64,000 bases of DNA from Bugulina stolonifera (lineage: Eukaryota > Bryozoa > Gymnolaemata > Cheilostomatida > Bugulidae): contig OW285187.1 of the NCBI GenBank assembly GCA_935421135.1, positions 24,428,429 to 24,492,428 on the forward strand. Reading direction: 5' to 3'. How positions within the stretch are numbered: position 1 is the stretch's first letter; every line of letters begins with the position of its first letter. The translations under genes and the position numbers were made by a program. The notes under the pieces are model-generated. The model ran no database searches. It was given only the letters and a program-made list of their open reading frames with translations, and was not told the origin of the DNA. Of the stretch, positions 1 through 13,900 are shown one piece after another.

Positions 1-960
1 AAGAGGTTGGCCGAGGTGGGTGCTCTCGCAATAGGAATCTAGTTTTCTATTTATCACTTCTTGTAAAGATGAGAAGGTATTATATACATATGTAGCTCTG
101 TAGTATTGCATGTATAGCCTTTTTTGATTGGTGAAATTCATAAGTTTATTTCTGTATTCATGAGTGATACTCGTTTTATGTTGAAAATTTTAACTTTGCG
201 TATCCTCTCTGTGTGATGCAGTTTCTGGGAGACCAGATGGTGAAGGATGCTGGACTAAGCTGTAGATTCATTATATCTAAGAAACCTGAGGGGGCACCTG
301 TCACTGAAAGGTATGGTAGTTGTCACCTTAGTCTAGTCTTGTAGATGCATTCAATTCACATTATTAGCGGCTAAAACGATCCAATAGGTTATCAAAGTTC
401 ACTATCTATGTTTATAAAATCTCCTGGTTATATTGTAGAGCAATTCCGCTGGCAATATTCCAGTGTGAGGTTAGCTTACGTAAACATTACCTGCGCAAGT
501 GGTTGAAAGCACCCGGTCTACAAGACTTTGACATCCGGAACATTCTAGACTGGGAGTATTATCTTGAGAGACTTGGTGGATGCATACAGAAGATTATCAC
601 TATACCAGCAGCACTGCAAGGGGTAAGTAAGCGTGTGATATTGTTGTTGTTATAGTTGAGGTATTATATGCGTACCCTTGTAACTCTGAGCTACATGTCA
701 CATGTAGGCAGCTGATCTCGGAGTCCCATAATTGATTGCTCATATTTGGTAATTCCTACAAGCTTCTTTTTATACCCGTTCATAATTATTTAATTGTTTC
801 CTTTATGCTAGCACTTTTAATCATAATACAGGTGTCTAACCCAGTGCCCAGAATAGCACATCCTGATTGGCTACACAAGAAGATGTTGGAGAAGAATGAT
901 GTCTATAAGCAGCGAAAGATCACAGACATCTTCAGCTTCAAACCAAAATCTTCTGTGGAG
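1..960 (+). CDS. POLE: POLE exons 1-4: end of catalytic core and PIP-like motif
   Basis: The first 15 nt (KRLAE) are the end of a truncated exon. The next three exons carry the last part of the active polymerase fold. Exon 4 ends with the motif QRKITDIF, which has the Q-x-x-(I/L)-x-x-(hydrophobic)-F shape of a PCNA-interacting peptide. It lies where yeast Pol2 has a PIP box and where vertebrate POLE has QKKISELF. A PCNA contact is inferred from position and pattern only. Confidence 0.9.
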
Positions 961-3900
961 GTCTGTGGTGCAAATAATGATTAGAGAAAAGGAGTAGTGT
1001 TTATAGTATATAAAAAGTAGTAATAATTGCATTGCATTAATTGCAATAATTGCAATAATGCATTGAAATATAAAATTAGTATGTAAATATCCAGACATGT
1101 ACATGGAGTATACATGTATGTAAGTGTCTGCAAATCCTTCCATTAACATGTGTGTCATTTATCCTAATAGTGTGCTGCTTACATGGGGTGGATATACTGC
1201 TATTCTACTCTGTAGGGGGATGAAGAGAATGTATCTCCTGTCAATCAAGTGGTGGATATAGAAGATATGAGAAGTAAACCAGCTACTGGTCCATCCACTT
1301 CCTCTATCACAGTAACCAAGAAGAGGCCACGAGAGGAGAAACTCACCCATGACATTATGACCTCCTGGAGGGAACAGCTTGGTCCAGTTCCTAATATGGG
1401 TAGCACTAGGGTATGTACAGTTCGTAATATGGGTATCACTAGGCTATGTCTAGTTCCTAATATGGGTATCACTAGGGTATGTCTAGTTCCTAATATGGGT
1501 AGCACTAGGGTATGTACAGTTCCTAATATGGGTAGCACTAAGGTATGTCTAGTTCCTAATATGGGTATCACTAGGGTATGTCTAGTTCCTAATATGGGTA
1601 TCACTAGGGTATGTCTAGTTCCTAATATGGGTAGCACTAGGGTATGTCTAGTTCCTAATATGGGTATCACTAGGGTATGTCTAGTTCCTAATATGGGTAT
1701 CACTAGGGTATGTCTAGTTCGTAATATGGGTAGCACTAGGGTATGTCTAGTTCGTAATGTGGGTAGCACTAGGGTATGTCTAGTTCCTAATATGGGTATC
1801 ACTAGGGTATGTCTAGTTCCTAATATGGGTATCACTAGGGTATGTCTAGTTCCTAATAATATGGGTATCACTAGGGTATGTCTAGTTCCTAATATGGGTA
1901 TCACTAGGGTATGTCTAGTTCCTAATATGGGTATCACTAGGGTATGTCTAGTTCCTAATATGGGTATCACTAGGGTATGTCTAGTTCCTAATATGGGTAG
2001 CACTAGGGTATGTCTAGTTCCTAATATGGGTAGCACTAGGGTATGTCTAGTTCCTGATGTGGGTAGCACTAGGGTATGTCTAGTTCCTATGTTTACCATA
2101 AATGGTCATTAGTATAACACTAGTACACACTTCAATTACTAATCTAATTTTCATTCAATATTTCTTTCTTGAGGTAGCATTGAAATATATAGATAGATAT
2201 ATATGCACCAGTCATATGCCTGATTACACATACAATATCAGGAGGAACTGAAGGCATGGCTGGTATATCAGAAGAAGAAATGGGCCATACAGTTGGAGCA
2301 GAAGCGCCAGATGAGGAAGAAGAGACGTCTGGATGACAACAGTGACGTTGTAGGAGGCATGGGGGGCAACTCCAAGTCATCATTCACCAGTAGAAGTCTC
2401 ACTGGTTTCATGCAGCACACGGCTAACAGTATCCTCAACACCCCGTGGCAGATCCTGCAGGTGGGTGAAACCTCTACTTGACACTTTGTCACTATTGTAC
2501 AAAGTACATGTATGTAGTATAATATGTGCTGATGATCCGTGTATGTATGTCGGTAGATGTATGTGCCCATATTTCACGTACGTTATTTACCCGTAGATCT
2601 GTGTTATACATGTACATATTAGTATTCTATGATATATTCTAAATGCTTGTATATGTAGATATGAGTACGTTTACTGCTAATACTTACAATATTACTAGTT
2701 GGTACGACTCACTATTGGTTAGACAGTTAGGAAAATACTCATTTTGTAATGCAAGTAAATATTCGCAGGTTTAGCTACAAAAATGAAATACAAATAACAA
2801 TGTGCACTGATGTGTATGATACAATGTATATGTGGATGTCCTATTATTAGATATCAGAGACGGGGCATACTGGCCGTTACAAAGCATGGGTGTTGATACG
2901 TAATGACCTTCACTCCGTGACAATCAACCTACCCAGGATGTTCTACGTCAACTACAAAGTTCCTAGAGAAGATGGTCCAAGTGAGTGTTTGTGAATATTA
3001 CCCAATTAGATTATGTATGCATGTACATGTATATGTACATACATACATATATGTATGTATGTACATGTATATGTACATACATACATATATGTATGTATGT
3101 ACATGTATATGTACATACATACCTATATGTATGCATGTACATGAGTATATGTACATACATACATACATATATGTATGTATGTACATATACATGTACATAC
3201 ATACATATATGTATGTATGTACATATACATGTACATACATACATGTATGTATGTATGTACATATATACATGTACATTACATACATACATATATGTATGTA
3301 TACATGTATGCTTACTTACACTTTCCTTGTATTGATTAGGATGGCGGAAGGTAAACAGGACCCTTCCACGCTCCCATCCTGTCTCTCATCTGTACGAAAA
3401 CGTTATTCCAGAGGATTTCTACTCTAGTCACATCAGGTAATGTGATGATGATAGTAGCACTCGCCTTCCAGTTATATTCATTCAATTACCTCCGTCGTAA
3501 ATATTTATCTATGAATATAGCCGTATATTTACATTTATCATCTACAGTGAGATCACTGCTGAGCTGTGTAACCCCGATATAACTGGAATATACGAGACTC
3601 ACACGCCCTCTATGTTCAGGCTGCTCACACGCCTTGGCTGCGTCTGCACAGTAGGACCGCAGCACAAGAAGACATACGGTCACAGGGTAATTACATGTTC
3701 TATTTACACATTTACACAATGCGTTCCCCGCTGTCTATTGCTATTAAATGGTCTGTTATATGTAATGACTCGACAATAAGTACAAGCAAAGTTGTGCTTG
3801 TAAAGTCTAAAAATACAATTTACTAATATACCAGATGGTAGGAAACAAGAGTCCAAATATCTGTCTGAAATCAAGCAAGTTCTTGGAACTCTGTGTTACT

Positions 3901-4938
3901 TTAAAGAGTGGAGGTATTTGATATGTGGAATATTATTGTCATATCAGCAGAACTATTATACTCCTATAGGACAGTGTTAGTGCTTGGCGCAGAGTAGACT
4001 AGCCACTAGGTAAACGTAGGTTTTACCTGCCTCCACTGTGTTTGTGTATTTCTATAGGAGACAGAGAACTTTGATGTCCAACATTTGACATTCAAGAGTT
4101 TAGCTCAGTGTCCATATCTAGAGGATAATGTCCTTCAGTACATGTACCTATACCACAATTCCAGGTATACTCTCTCGCAGTCAAATGATTATGTGCTGGA
4201 ATACCTACCATTTACTTATACTTGGCACATTTTATTTTATTTCTGTATGTAGCAATCACATTTACTGTTTACTCATCTTAGTCTAGTGATTATAGCAAAA
4301 CCTACCTGCCACTCAAACACAACGTTCATTGCTAAGCTTTACCTACCTTTAACTGTAGCTGTAGAAGGATAGTGATTTTATATTCACAGTTCAGGTAAAG
4401 AGATATATGGACTGTTTATCCCTTCACTCTGCAAGGCACATTTATTTGCTGTGGACTCCGTCAGGACTAATAACATGCCCAACCTTAGCAATCTCTTTGA
4501 GCAGGAGTTCACTCTATGGTAAGCATGTGCATATAATCGTGTTAGTTGCCTTCAGACTTACCATAATTATCATGTTTATATATTATATCATATGTGCCGT
4601 ATCAGGTTTATACTTATATCATGTTTATGTGCTGTATCATGTTTATGTATCATATCATGTGTATGTACCGTTTTAGTTTTATATCGTTTAAATCTGCATG
4701 CTGTTATATTTAGCGACCAAGAGTCGGAGTACCTTCCACCAATGAAACACGACTTTGAAGTGACGATAGAGACTAACCCTAAACTAATGCAGAGAGCTCT
4801 AAATAAAATTATTACTCGCTACAAGGATGAGAAAAGAGGTCCAACAGTTATACTTGTGCAGTCAGCAAATCTAGGTAAATATAAAAACTAAAATTATTAC
4901 AGTTATTATTGTGGGGGGAAAGAAAAAAGCTCGTCCCT

Positions 4939-4999
<61 letters not shown>

Positions 5000-7900
5000 A
5001 GAGACTCTGCGAGAGGCGAGGTGATTGTTTCACTACAAATTATTTCATTGATCACGTGAGCAATTACGGTTCATTGATATTTATAATAACCCTAACAACA
5101 CTGTTTCCCTATTCACTTCCATACCATCAGTCAATGCATTACTCACTATATAGCAGGGATGCCCAAATGTGTCCCCAAGGGACACAGTGTCCCTTTGCAT
5201 GGATATTGGTGTCCCTTCATCACTTCTCAAATTCCACATGCAAAAATTGGCCTTTTGTGGCAACTGCACTGCCTAAGTTACACTCAAAGATGCATCACAA
5301 TGTTAAAAAATCCCCACATGCAAAAATCCCAAAATATCTTAGCATACACTGAAAATAGATTTTCGTCAACAATTTAAAACTTACAAAACTTTGATGGCCT
5401 GATTGACCTAATCACAGTGTCAAGAGTTGAAGACAGAGTAAAGTAGAAAGAGCAGCTACTCCAAATGATCTAAAATTGCTCTTTGGTAGCACATTCTTGT
5501 AAGTATGTTCAGTCACCTGAACGGCATGCATATTGTATATCAAAAACAAAAATCATATAAGACTGGCTAACAAACATACCCTGCAGCTACTAAAAGAGAC
5601 ATAGACTTTATGAAGATCTAAGAGAAAGGACAATTCCATGTCACCCACTAATAATATTATTCACAAGTGAATCATGTAGCATGCATGGGATATTCATTGC
5701 AATTTTCATTTAATTTTATCAAGGCCGAACCTGACTAGCGAATATGTTCGCCTCGTTCCACCACGTTTTGCTAGCATGACGACTTTTTTCCGCTGAACAA
5801 CTGTCACACTAGCGATGTTTCCTCCAATTTCTGTCCTGAGCATGTGTGCCAAGGCAGGCAATTATTTTTATCTATATCTCCTACATGCACATCACATAAT
5901 AACAGCGACTCAATTTGGAATTTTTGATTACAGACGAAAGTGCAGAATGGAGTCTGTGAAAGCTTTGCTGGCCAATCAGAAGTCAGTATTATTGAGAGCT
6001 AAGCTTGAAATATTAAGCACGCTTGATATTCAGCGAACAGGGCGTTTTGTCCTCAAGTTTGTAATGCCCTGTCACTCCACCATCATTTCGCGACTAATAA
6101 CGGCGCAAAATGAGCTAGTCTGCTTCTACCTTTATTCTATTTTGGTGTACTTCAAAAGTAGCTGACTATTCCTGTTATACTTTGGTTAAAACAAAATCAA
6201 CAAATTTGCGTGTTATAATGTTATGAAATAACTCATTTTGTATTATAATGAAATTACCCATTTAATAATCGCAATAAATGCAGCAGCAAAACCTAAGTGT
6301 CCCTTGCTCTAATGCGCTTATAGAATTTGTCCCTTTTCACCAAAAAGTTTGGGCATCCCTGCTATATAGTATAAAATGCAATATAATACAACCACTGTAA
6401 ATTACAATTAGTGATCACTGATCAGCAGTAGCTTTATATTGCAGCTTACAGCTTCTCAAAAATTTATCTTAGGAAATATAGGGTTTATTGCTACCTATAG
6501 TAACAGACATGATCCTACATCAATCAGTCTGATGAACTCGTAATCTTTACACCAGTTTCTATACCTCACTTTGGAGTGTATTGTTGTAGATGTTAACCAA
6601 TGGCATGCGACTATCCCAATCACAGATGAGTTTCCACTCATTACGCTACACAAGGTACAGAGTGAATCCTATCACGTCCTCGACTGGCAGAAGTTAGCGG
6701 TCAAGTGTGCCTTCCAGCACTACCTAAGAGCTTTCTATGCTCTCTCTGTAAGCAATTACAAATACAGCCTTCTATGTAAAGTGTACTATATAAGGAAGGC
6801 ACTGAAATATTTGTTTACAATGTGCACAAATTATATTACGTATAGTTTTATGTATGTTATCAACTAGCTAACGCTTACTGCCTGGTGATTAGCAAAGACA
6901 CTGGTAGGAGGAATGAATCTTTAATGATATAGTGTACCTCTCTCTCCACCCACAGTCACCTGTAATCACAGGGATATGATGACTGGACAGTCCATCGACA
7001 TGTCCTATTCTCTGTTTGTTTAGAGAATCGCCTTTCCTTAATTTCCTATCATATGTTGACTGGAGAAAATGTATCTTATAATTAATGTTGACATAACTAA
7101 ACAGTATAGAATAATGGTCATACTTGTCAATCATCCACTTGTTGCTGTTTGCAGGTGGGTGTAGAGCAGTGCAGGTACTTGCATGTGCCCATTGGCAACC
7201 TGCCACTTGATCCAGAGTTGTTTGCGTGTGATCTCTTCTATGCCAGATACCTGGTCAAGGAGAACCATGTGCTCTGGTGTTCTCTCACAGATATACCAGA
7301 CCTCGGTGGAACCCAGGTGGATGACAAGAGGTATGTGATACGATAGAGTCAGGTTATCATACACCAGTATTTTGTGAGATGTACCACTATATTTTGTACC
7401 TGCTGATATTTAGCATTGGTTTTCTCTTTGTCAGGTTTACCCGCTGCTTCAATGTAATTTTAGTGTTAGATAGTTTGAGAGAACAGTCTGAATTCAAGGG
7501 GAGCTAACTGCTAACTGCATAGTAATTACTACACCTGATACACCATGTGTAATGCATTAGCTACCTGTATGTACATGTAGTTATATGTAAGTGTGTAGTT
7601 GTATGTCTGGAATATCTTGTGTATTACAGACTCACAGTCAATGATGTAGATGAACACATAAGTCTGAATGTACCTGGTTTCTACCTGTCTGTATGTGTAG
7701 ATATAAACATACAGTACCTGGTGGTAAACTCTATCCTACAGGTAGGTTATCTATTATTAGTACATTTATATACAGTTGACCTGTAAACTATTTGCTGTTG
7801 ATATCGGGCCATGCTCTTTTATATTTTATTAGATGCAGACATTCATTCTACTAAATAATGTTTATTTCTCACCTATCCAGTCATAGCCCTGTTCGACTGA

Positions 7901-10900
7901 CTAAATAATGTTTATATTCTTGTAAAATTAGCTCCAAGTATTATATATCATGATATCTTACTTGTAGGGCTCAGTAATTACAGACGGTGAAGGTCAAGGT
8001 AACTTTGACCAGCTGCCCCAGCAGTCTCTGGACAGCATGCTGCAGGGTAAGACAGCGGCTAACATCTCCTTCTATGATGAGACGGCTCTCTGCTCATCTG
8101 CCTTCAGGTCAGTGTACATTTCTGTAGCCTTACCTCATTGTTGGAATCATGAAGTTTTAATGTCGTGAATACCAGGTATCTATCGGAGTGATGTCATTAA
8201 AGAAAATAATTTGAAAATGTTTCGTTCGAGACTTAGTAGTAAGTAGATACGTACTCTCACTCCACCTGTCTGTGAGTGTCACTTTCAAAGAATCAACTTC
8301 TGCAGATCCATAAGAGGAAACATTCCCATGACTCTGAGTTGTGTTTTACAGGATCATGAAGACGATGCTGAACAGCTGGTTGTGTGAAGTAGTGAAGTAT
8401 GAGAACCAGCTAGCAGCCGACCAGATAGAACATTTCCACAGGTAATCTCTCTACCCGTACGTCCGTACTCTATGGGTCATCATATTTTCAGGGCTATCAG
8501 TTGGTTTAGAGGATAAATTACAGTAATTTCATTAATTTAGGCCAATTGAGACAAAGTCGTGTAAAACAGGTAGTTTTTCTGATTTGTCATAAGAAAAACT
8601 GGATTCCTTTGATTTTTATCAACCCATCACAGTATTGCTTTGCAACAAACTTGACTTAATATATCTCTTACTGGAACAATAATATTTCGCACATTTAGCA
8701 CTCAATATAGTTATACTAATGTCACAAGAGTTGTCTTATCCCAAGTTGAGAGTGGACAACTTCTTATGGTTATTTACATTATAATGTGTCTTCTAACCAG
8801 GTGGCTGCTGGACCCATCTGCTCTGTTATATGACCCAGCCCTGAAGAAGCTGGTACACACAATCACCAGGAAGGTGTTTGCTCAGTTGCTCAATGAATTC
8901 AAGAGACTGGGTGCTGTAGTTATATACGCTGACTTGCGTAGGATTGGTGAGTTACGCTGCCTACAGTATACATAGATAACTCTTTTCATGTCGACTTGGT
9001 AAATCATTATTTTCATCGGCAGAAGGATGTTTAATAGTGTCAACTAGCGAGTCTTACTGTTACATACAGTATTCTCTCGATAGCAGGAAGTTACCACATG
9101 GTGGTTGCTACTACATCTAGCATACACTACTATCTATATTGTATACATCTGAATACTGATTGTATTATTATTACATTCTAACGCTAGTCGACGGTAGCAT
9201 ACATTGTCGGTATAATATCTGTATTACATATTATATAGTCGTAATACAATAATATAATAATATTGTAATATAATAATATCGTAATATATTAATATTGTAG
9301 TATAATAATATAATATAATAATATTGTAATATGTTGAAGTGATTAACACTAAGAAGCCCAGTATTGAGGATGCTCTCTCCTATACTGACTATATACTCAC
9401 TGCAATAAGTGGTAACCAGCTGTATAAAAGTACATCGTTCAAGTTCACACAGGCCTGGCACTGTCTCCTATGGATGGACAAGGTTTGTGTTGGTAGTTTA
9501 TAACATTCATATGTGTATGATAAGGTATTCCCATGAAAGTAGGTGTTCAAATCCTTTGGTAAACATGAAAATATAGATACTAAAAGGTAATGCTTCACAT
9601 GTCGATAGGAATCTGCCTTTCTATGGAGAATGGAAGTTGGAGATCTCTGCATACTATATATGTCTGTATGATATTTGATTGGCCCACTATTGTACCCAAG
9701 TAGACACTATTGCTTGTTGCTACCAGGAGCTCCATATACTGAGCTTCAGTTGAGGTGAAAGGTAGCGATTCATTGCAGAGTCATTACCTCCTCGAATCTT
9801 TTTCTAGAATTTTCTGTACATAGTTATTTATATCTAGATTTGTGTAAGTATACCTTAAGGGTTGACAGAATTGGCAGTCCTATATTCCCTATGTGTCTGT
9901 AAAATATGGGCCACATATTATGCTAATATCCGTACAATGTATATTTCATCAGGCCAACTACTCTGGTATATCTGCTCACCTCACTGAGTCTCTGGCTAAC
10001 GACTGCAAGGACTACCTCATGATGGACGATGTTGACCTCTCTCGACACATGCAACCACCCGAGTCTCTCGCTGAAGAGCTCAACCCTGTACAGGAGCTAC
10101 AGGTGAGTGTCAAGTAACAGAGCGCAGTACATGGCTGGCGTGATTGTTGTCTGCAGCAGATTCTGGTTATGCCAAATATATTCAGTGATTGCAGCAAAAA
10201 TTGTTTGTCCTACATTCAAACTTGTCTAGGGTCAAATGTTATAGTATAAGTTATGTTATGTACATGTTTCCATTCTCCTGTGTTTAAATTCGCCCGCTGT
10301 GATTGACTACTTGCAGAGCCGTCTGCAATCCAAGTGGAACATACAGCACTACCTACCCGTGGTGGGAGACTGCCAGAAAGCGTTCCACAACATCATCTCA
10401 TCGTACGTGGTGTCTGTGTACAACCACCTGGTAGAGGTAGACCTTGCCAAGTCCCAGTCTGGTTACACTCCTCTCAGGAAACTTAATTCACAGAAGACTC
10501 AGGTAACCATAGCGACGGTCTGTGTGTAAATAGTGAGCAGCAATCTAGCCACTATTGTATGTGATATGCTGGATGTGAAGTATCACTCAGATACTTTGTA
10601 TCATTGTATGCTCAATGAGAATACGAGTAGATTCACATGTTTGGTATTTTAGCAGCTCAGGGCAATTAGTTTGGAACTCGAGCTGTTAATATGCAGTATT
10701 TATACAAGTTTGGTTGAGAAAGTTGTTGATAAGTTTCTAAATATTATTAATTGTAGTGGACTACTTTTTTGGTCATTTACAGTTTAATGATGCATATCCT
10801 TATTTACTGCAACACCACACTGGTGGATAACTTCTGATTACATGCGTCATTGTTCTCCTTGGGGGAGGGGTGTTATCTGCTCTTACTCTTGTGGTTCCGT

Positions 10901-13900
10901 TTATAGCTAATGTTGTATATGTCTCTATAGCCTAAAATATGCATATACTGGGTATACTATATAGAAATTGTTTGCATATTGGTTTGTACAGGTACTGGCA
11001 AGTAACACAATGCAGCCAATTGTTTCTGAGTTCTCCGTTGCAATGATGGATGAAGACATAGGACCTAGAATGTATCAGCTCATTTCCTCTCTGCACCACC
11101 ATGACTATGCTGGATCTAACAGACATGATGTGGTCCAGTTTCTCCAGCTGCCAGGAAGCTACCTTTCCATGTCTAACCCAGCTCTTGAACTGACTAAGGC
11201 TATCTGTCACGTAAGTGGACATAACTGTATGTGCCATCTCTAGTTGTATGCATGACTAAATGAGAACAGTTTCATTGTGAGGGCCAAAGATATGAATTTC
11301 AGTCATTCCTGTAGTATGTATCCGTGGCCTAGCGGCTTAGAGTTCTGAACTTTCATGTGGGAGATCCAGGTTTGATCTCTATAATAGGCCATTGGTGGCG
11401 TTAGAAAGGGCTCCTGTACCACTTTAACACTCTGTCATGCTATAAATAGCACGATGAAAACCCTTTCTCTACCCTAAATTAAAAAATGCTGACCTTTTTA
11501 GATCGTTGCTTTCTTACCTGAAATTAATAGTGAAAGGTAGAACTACTAAGTTGTCTTGTAATAGCACCATGTTATGATATAGTGGTAAAGTTGGGAGTTG
11601 TCATTTCTATTATTTACTCTGGTCTATTGTGATTAAACTTTACTCTGTCCCTCAATTTAATTTATTTAAATTATGTAAAATCTTGGTTTGCACTTTACAT
11701 ATCAACTCAATGAATTTCAATAGGCTGACATGTTCTGACACCTGTTTGTCCTTGAGTATATCACAATGGCAGTATTTGTTGATTCTTATATTCACAAGTA
11801 AATGTATGTCAGTCACCTACATGTATGTTACCAATACTAATAGGTGCTGTCTCTCGACTCAAACATCACAGACAAAGTAGCTGACCTCAAACTTGACCTG
11901 CTCAGGATTCTAAATATCGGGCAGTTCTCATCTACTGCTGAGTTTATCAATCCAAGCATGACATACACTATACCAGAGGTAGGCACGGAACAACGTTGAT
12001 GTTAAAATCGATAAATTGTGTTACCCTTTAATTCAAATTCTAGAAGGTGTCCCCAAAGTTGGCATTTGGTTTTCAGATTTATCAGCATTGCAGACAAATT
12101 TGTCACCAAAACGTTGCTACTCTACTCCACTCTTCTGATTGATAGTCCTTCACTAAACCGCAAAGAACCAACTCAGTAAATTATATTATACAATCTCTGT
12201 GGTGAATTCGTAAACCAAACATCACAATGTAATCGCATCAATCATCATAAATTTTATAAAATTATAAGCGTCAGGTGTGGTTTTATTCTGACATTTCATT
12301 ATAAATTATTTCGCTATGCTTCATCCGTCTTATTGTTTCTGCCACGTTCTCAGCTCTCTATGGTGAATCTTTAGCTATCTTATTATTATGTCTGTAAATC
12401 AGTAGAAATTTGGTTGCTATGCTACTGTTATAGTACACACTGTTATGTAGTATCAATATTGACCGATCTCTGACTTTGTCTCTGGTCACGCTTAATTCGC
12501 TGATTATCACCTAATCACTCTTAATCCATCAGCTATTCCCTTATCATATACATTCTACCCTCTACTCCACAGCAGACCAGTTAGCACAGAATGTCTAACT
12601 AATTCATCGGTCTATCAATCTCATCTCGTATCATTAATCGTTCTCTGAACACAGATTTACGCCTCAACTGGGGACATATTGTAGTAGATGACAGACTCTA
12701 TCTTTTCCATCTCATATAATAGTATTTAGTCAATCATACCGACTGTGTTGATCTCTCTGGATTATAAACTATGCTTTAGATGCTATGCATTGGATGTAAC
12801 ACCACCAGTAATCTGGATGTTTGCCAAGACATTTCTTTCAAAGCTAACAATGTCCCAACGTAAGTACATCTAAACCATACCTCTTCAGCCTACGCCATTA
12901 TAGTGGCAGAGAGAAGACAACTTTGTAAATCCTATCCCCATTGCCAAACATGATGTAGGCCTATCTGTGCATGGTACCTGACTGTATAATCATCATAACA
13001 GCCCAACATGTTCAATCTTTGGTACATTATTTTTATATTAGATGCAAATGTGAATTCTAACTTTGCATTCTATTTAGATGATATAAAAAATAAATTTCCC
13101 CCTGTGGTATTTATCTACTAGTTATTTTCATGGAAATAGCTTTCCTCTTATTCAACATAATGAGAATACTATTATTAGAAACTGTATTAGTTTGTCATGC
13201 CTGACAATAATATATGCAGAAAACTCTCTACCTTAAGTGTACAATAATTAATTGGATTGATCCGCTTTGTTTCCAGAGAGATTATATTTATCATAGTGAG
13301 AGCATTACTAGTTACCGATAGAGCAGATGGATGTCTCTCATGAATATTGAAATATAAATACTTTCTCTGGCATGCGGATTCACAGCCTCATCATAATATT
13401 TTTATAATTTAAATCCCATTTAGTTGATTAATTCATTTACCTGATTATTGAGGGTTGCAGAGCATTTACCTCTGATTATACATCATACAAGATCACACTT
13501 AGTATTATAGGTGTATAATAACAACACTGAAACTAGCTATCGTGTTATTTCAATATTCAATGAATTGCTTAGTCTTACATGTTATAAACTTTGTGTTTAA
13601 TCAAATATTAAGTAATTCCACTTTGTGTAGGAGAAAGTGTAGATGTATCTACTCCATAGACAGCATATCTGTCACTTGCTCATACAGTAATGTAATTACA
13701 TAGTACACCATATTATAGTACTAGACTATCATAATATTATAATCTGTATTTGTCCTCAATCATCTATGCATATTATTTGGTTCACTTAGGCTAGTCTGCT
13801 TGTGGAATAATCCAATATGCACATAATGTTTTTCAGGAAATTTTGGAGTTGTGCCAATTGTGATACGGAATATCCCAAGACCAAGATAGAGCAACTCCTA

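Noticed and set aside
1387..2091. Regular direct repeats that could be mistaken for a CRISPR array
   Set aside because: Units are contiguous with no unique spacers and the host is an animal; it is a minisatellite.
1245..2099. Long open frame on the minus strand over the 33-bp array (GTRHTLV repeats)
   Set aside because: It is the complement of a stop-free repeat; openness follows from unit length divisible by three, and there is no start context or homology.
2972..3427. Several overlapping open frames on both strands made of Tyr/Ile/His/Met/Cys
   Set aside because: They come from the palindromic TACATA/TATGTA array, which lacks stop codons in most frames.
5815..6165. 116-codon frame inside the hAT-like element as a transposase remnant
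   Set aside because: No recognisable hAT residues or dimerisation motif; length and composition are compatible with chance.
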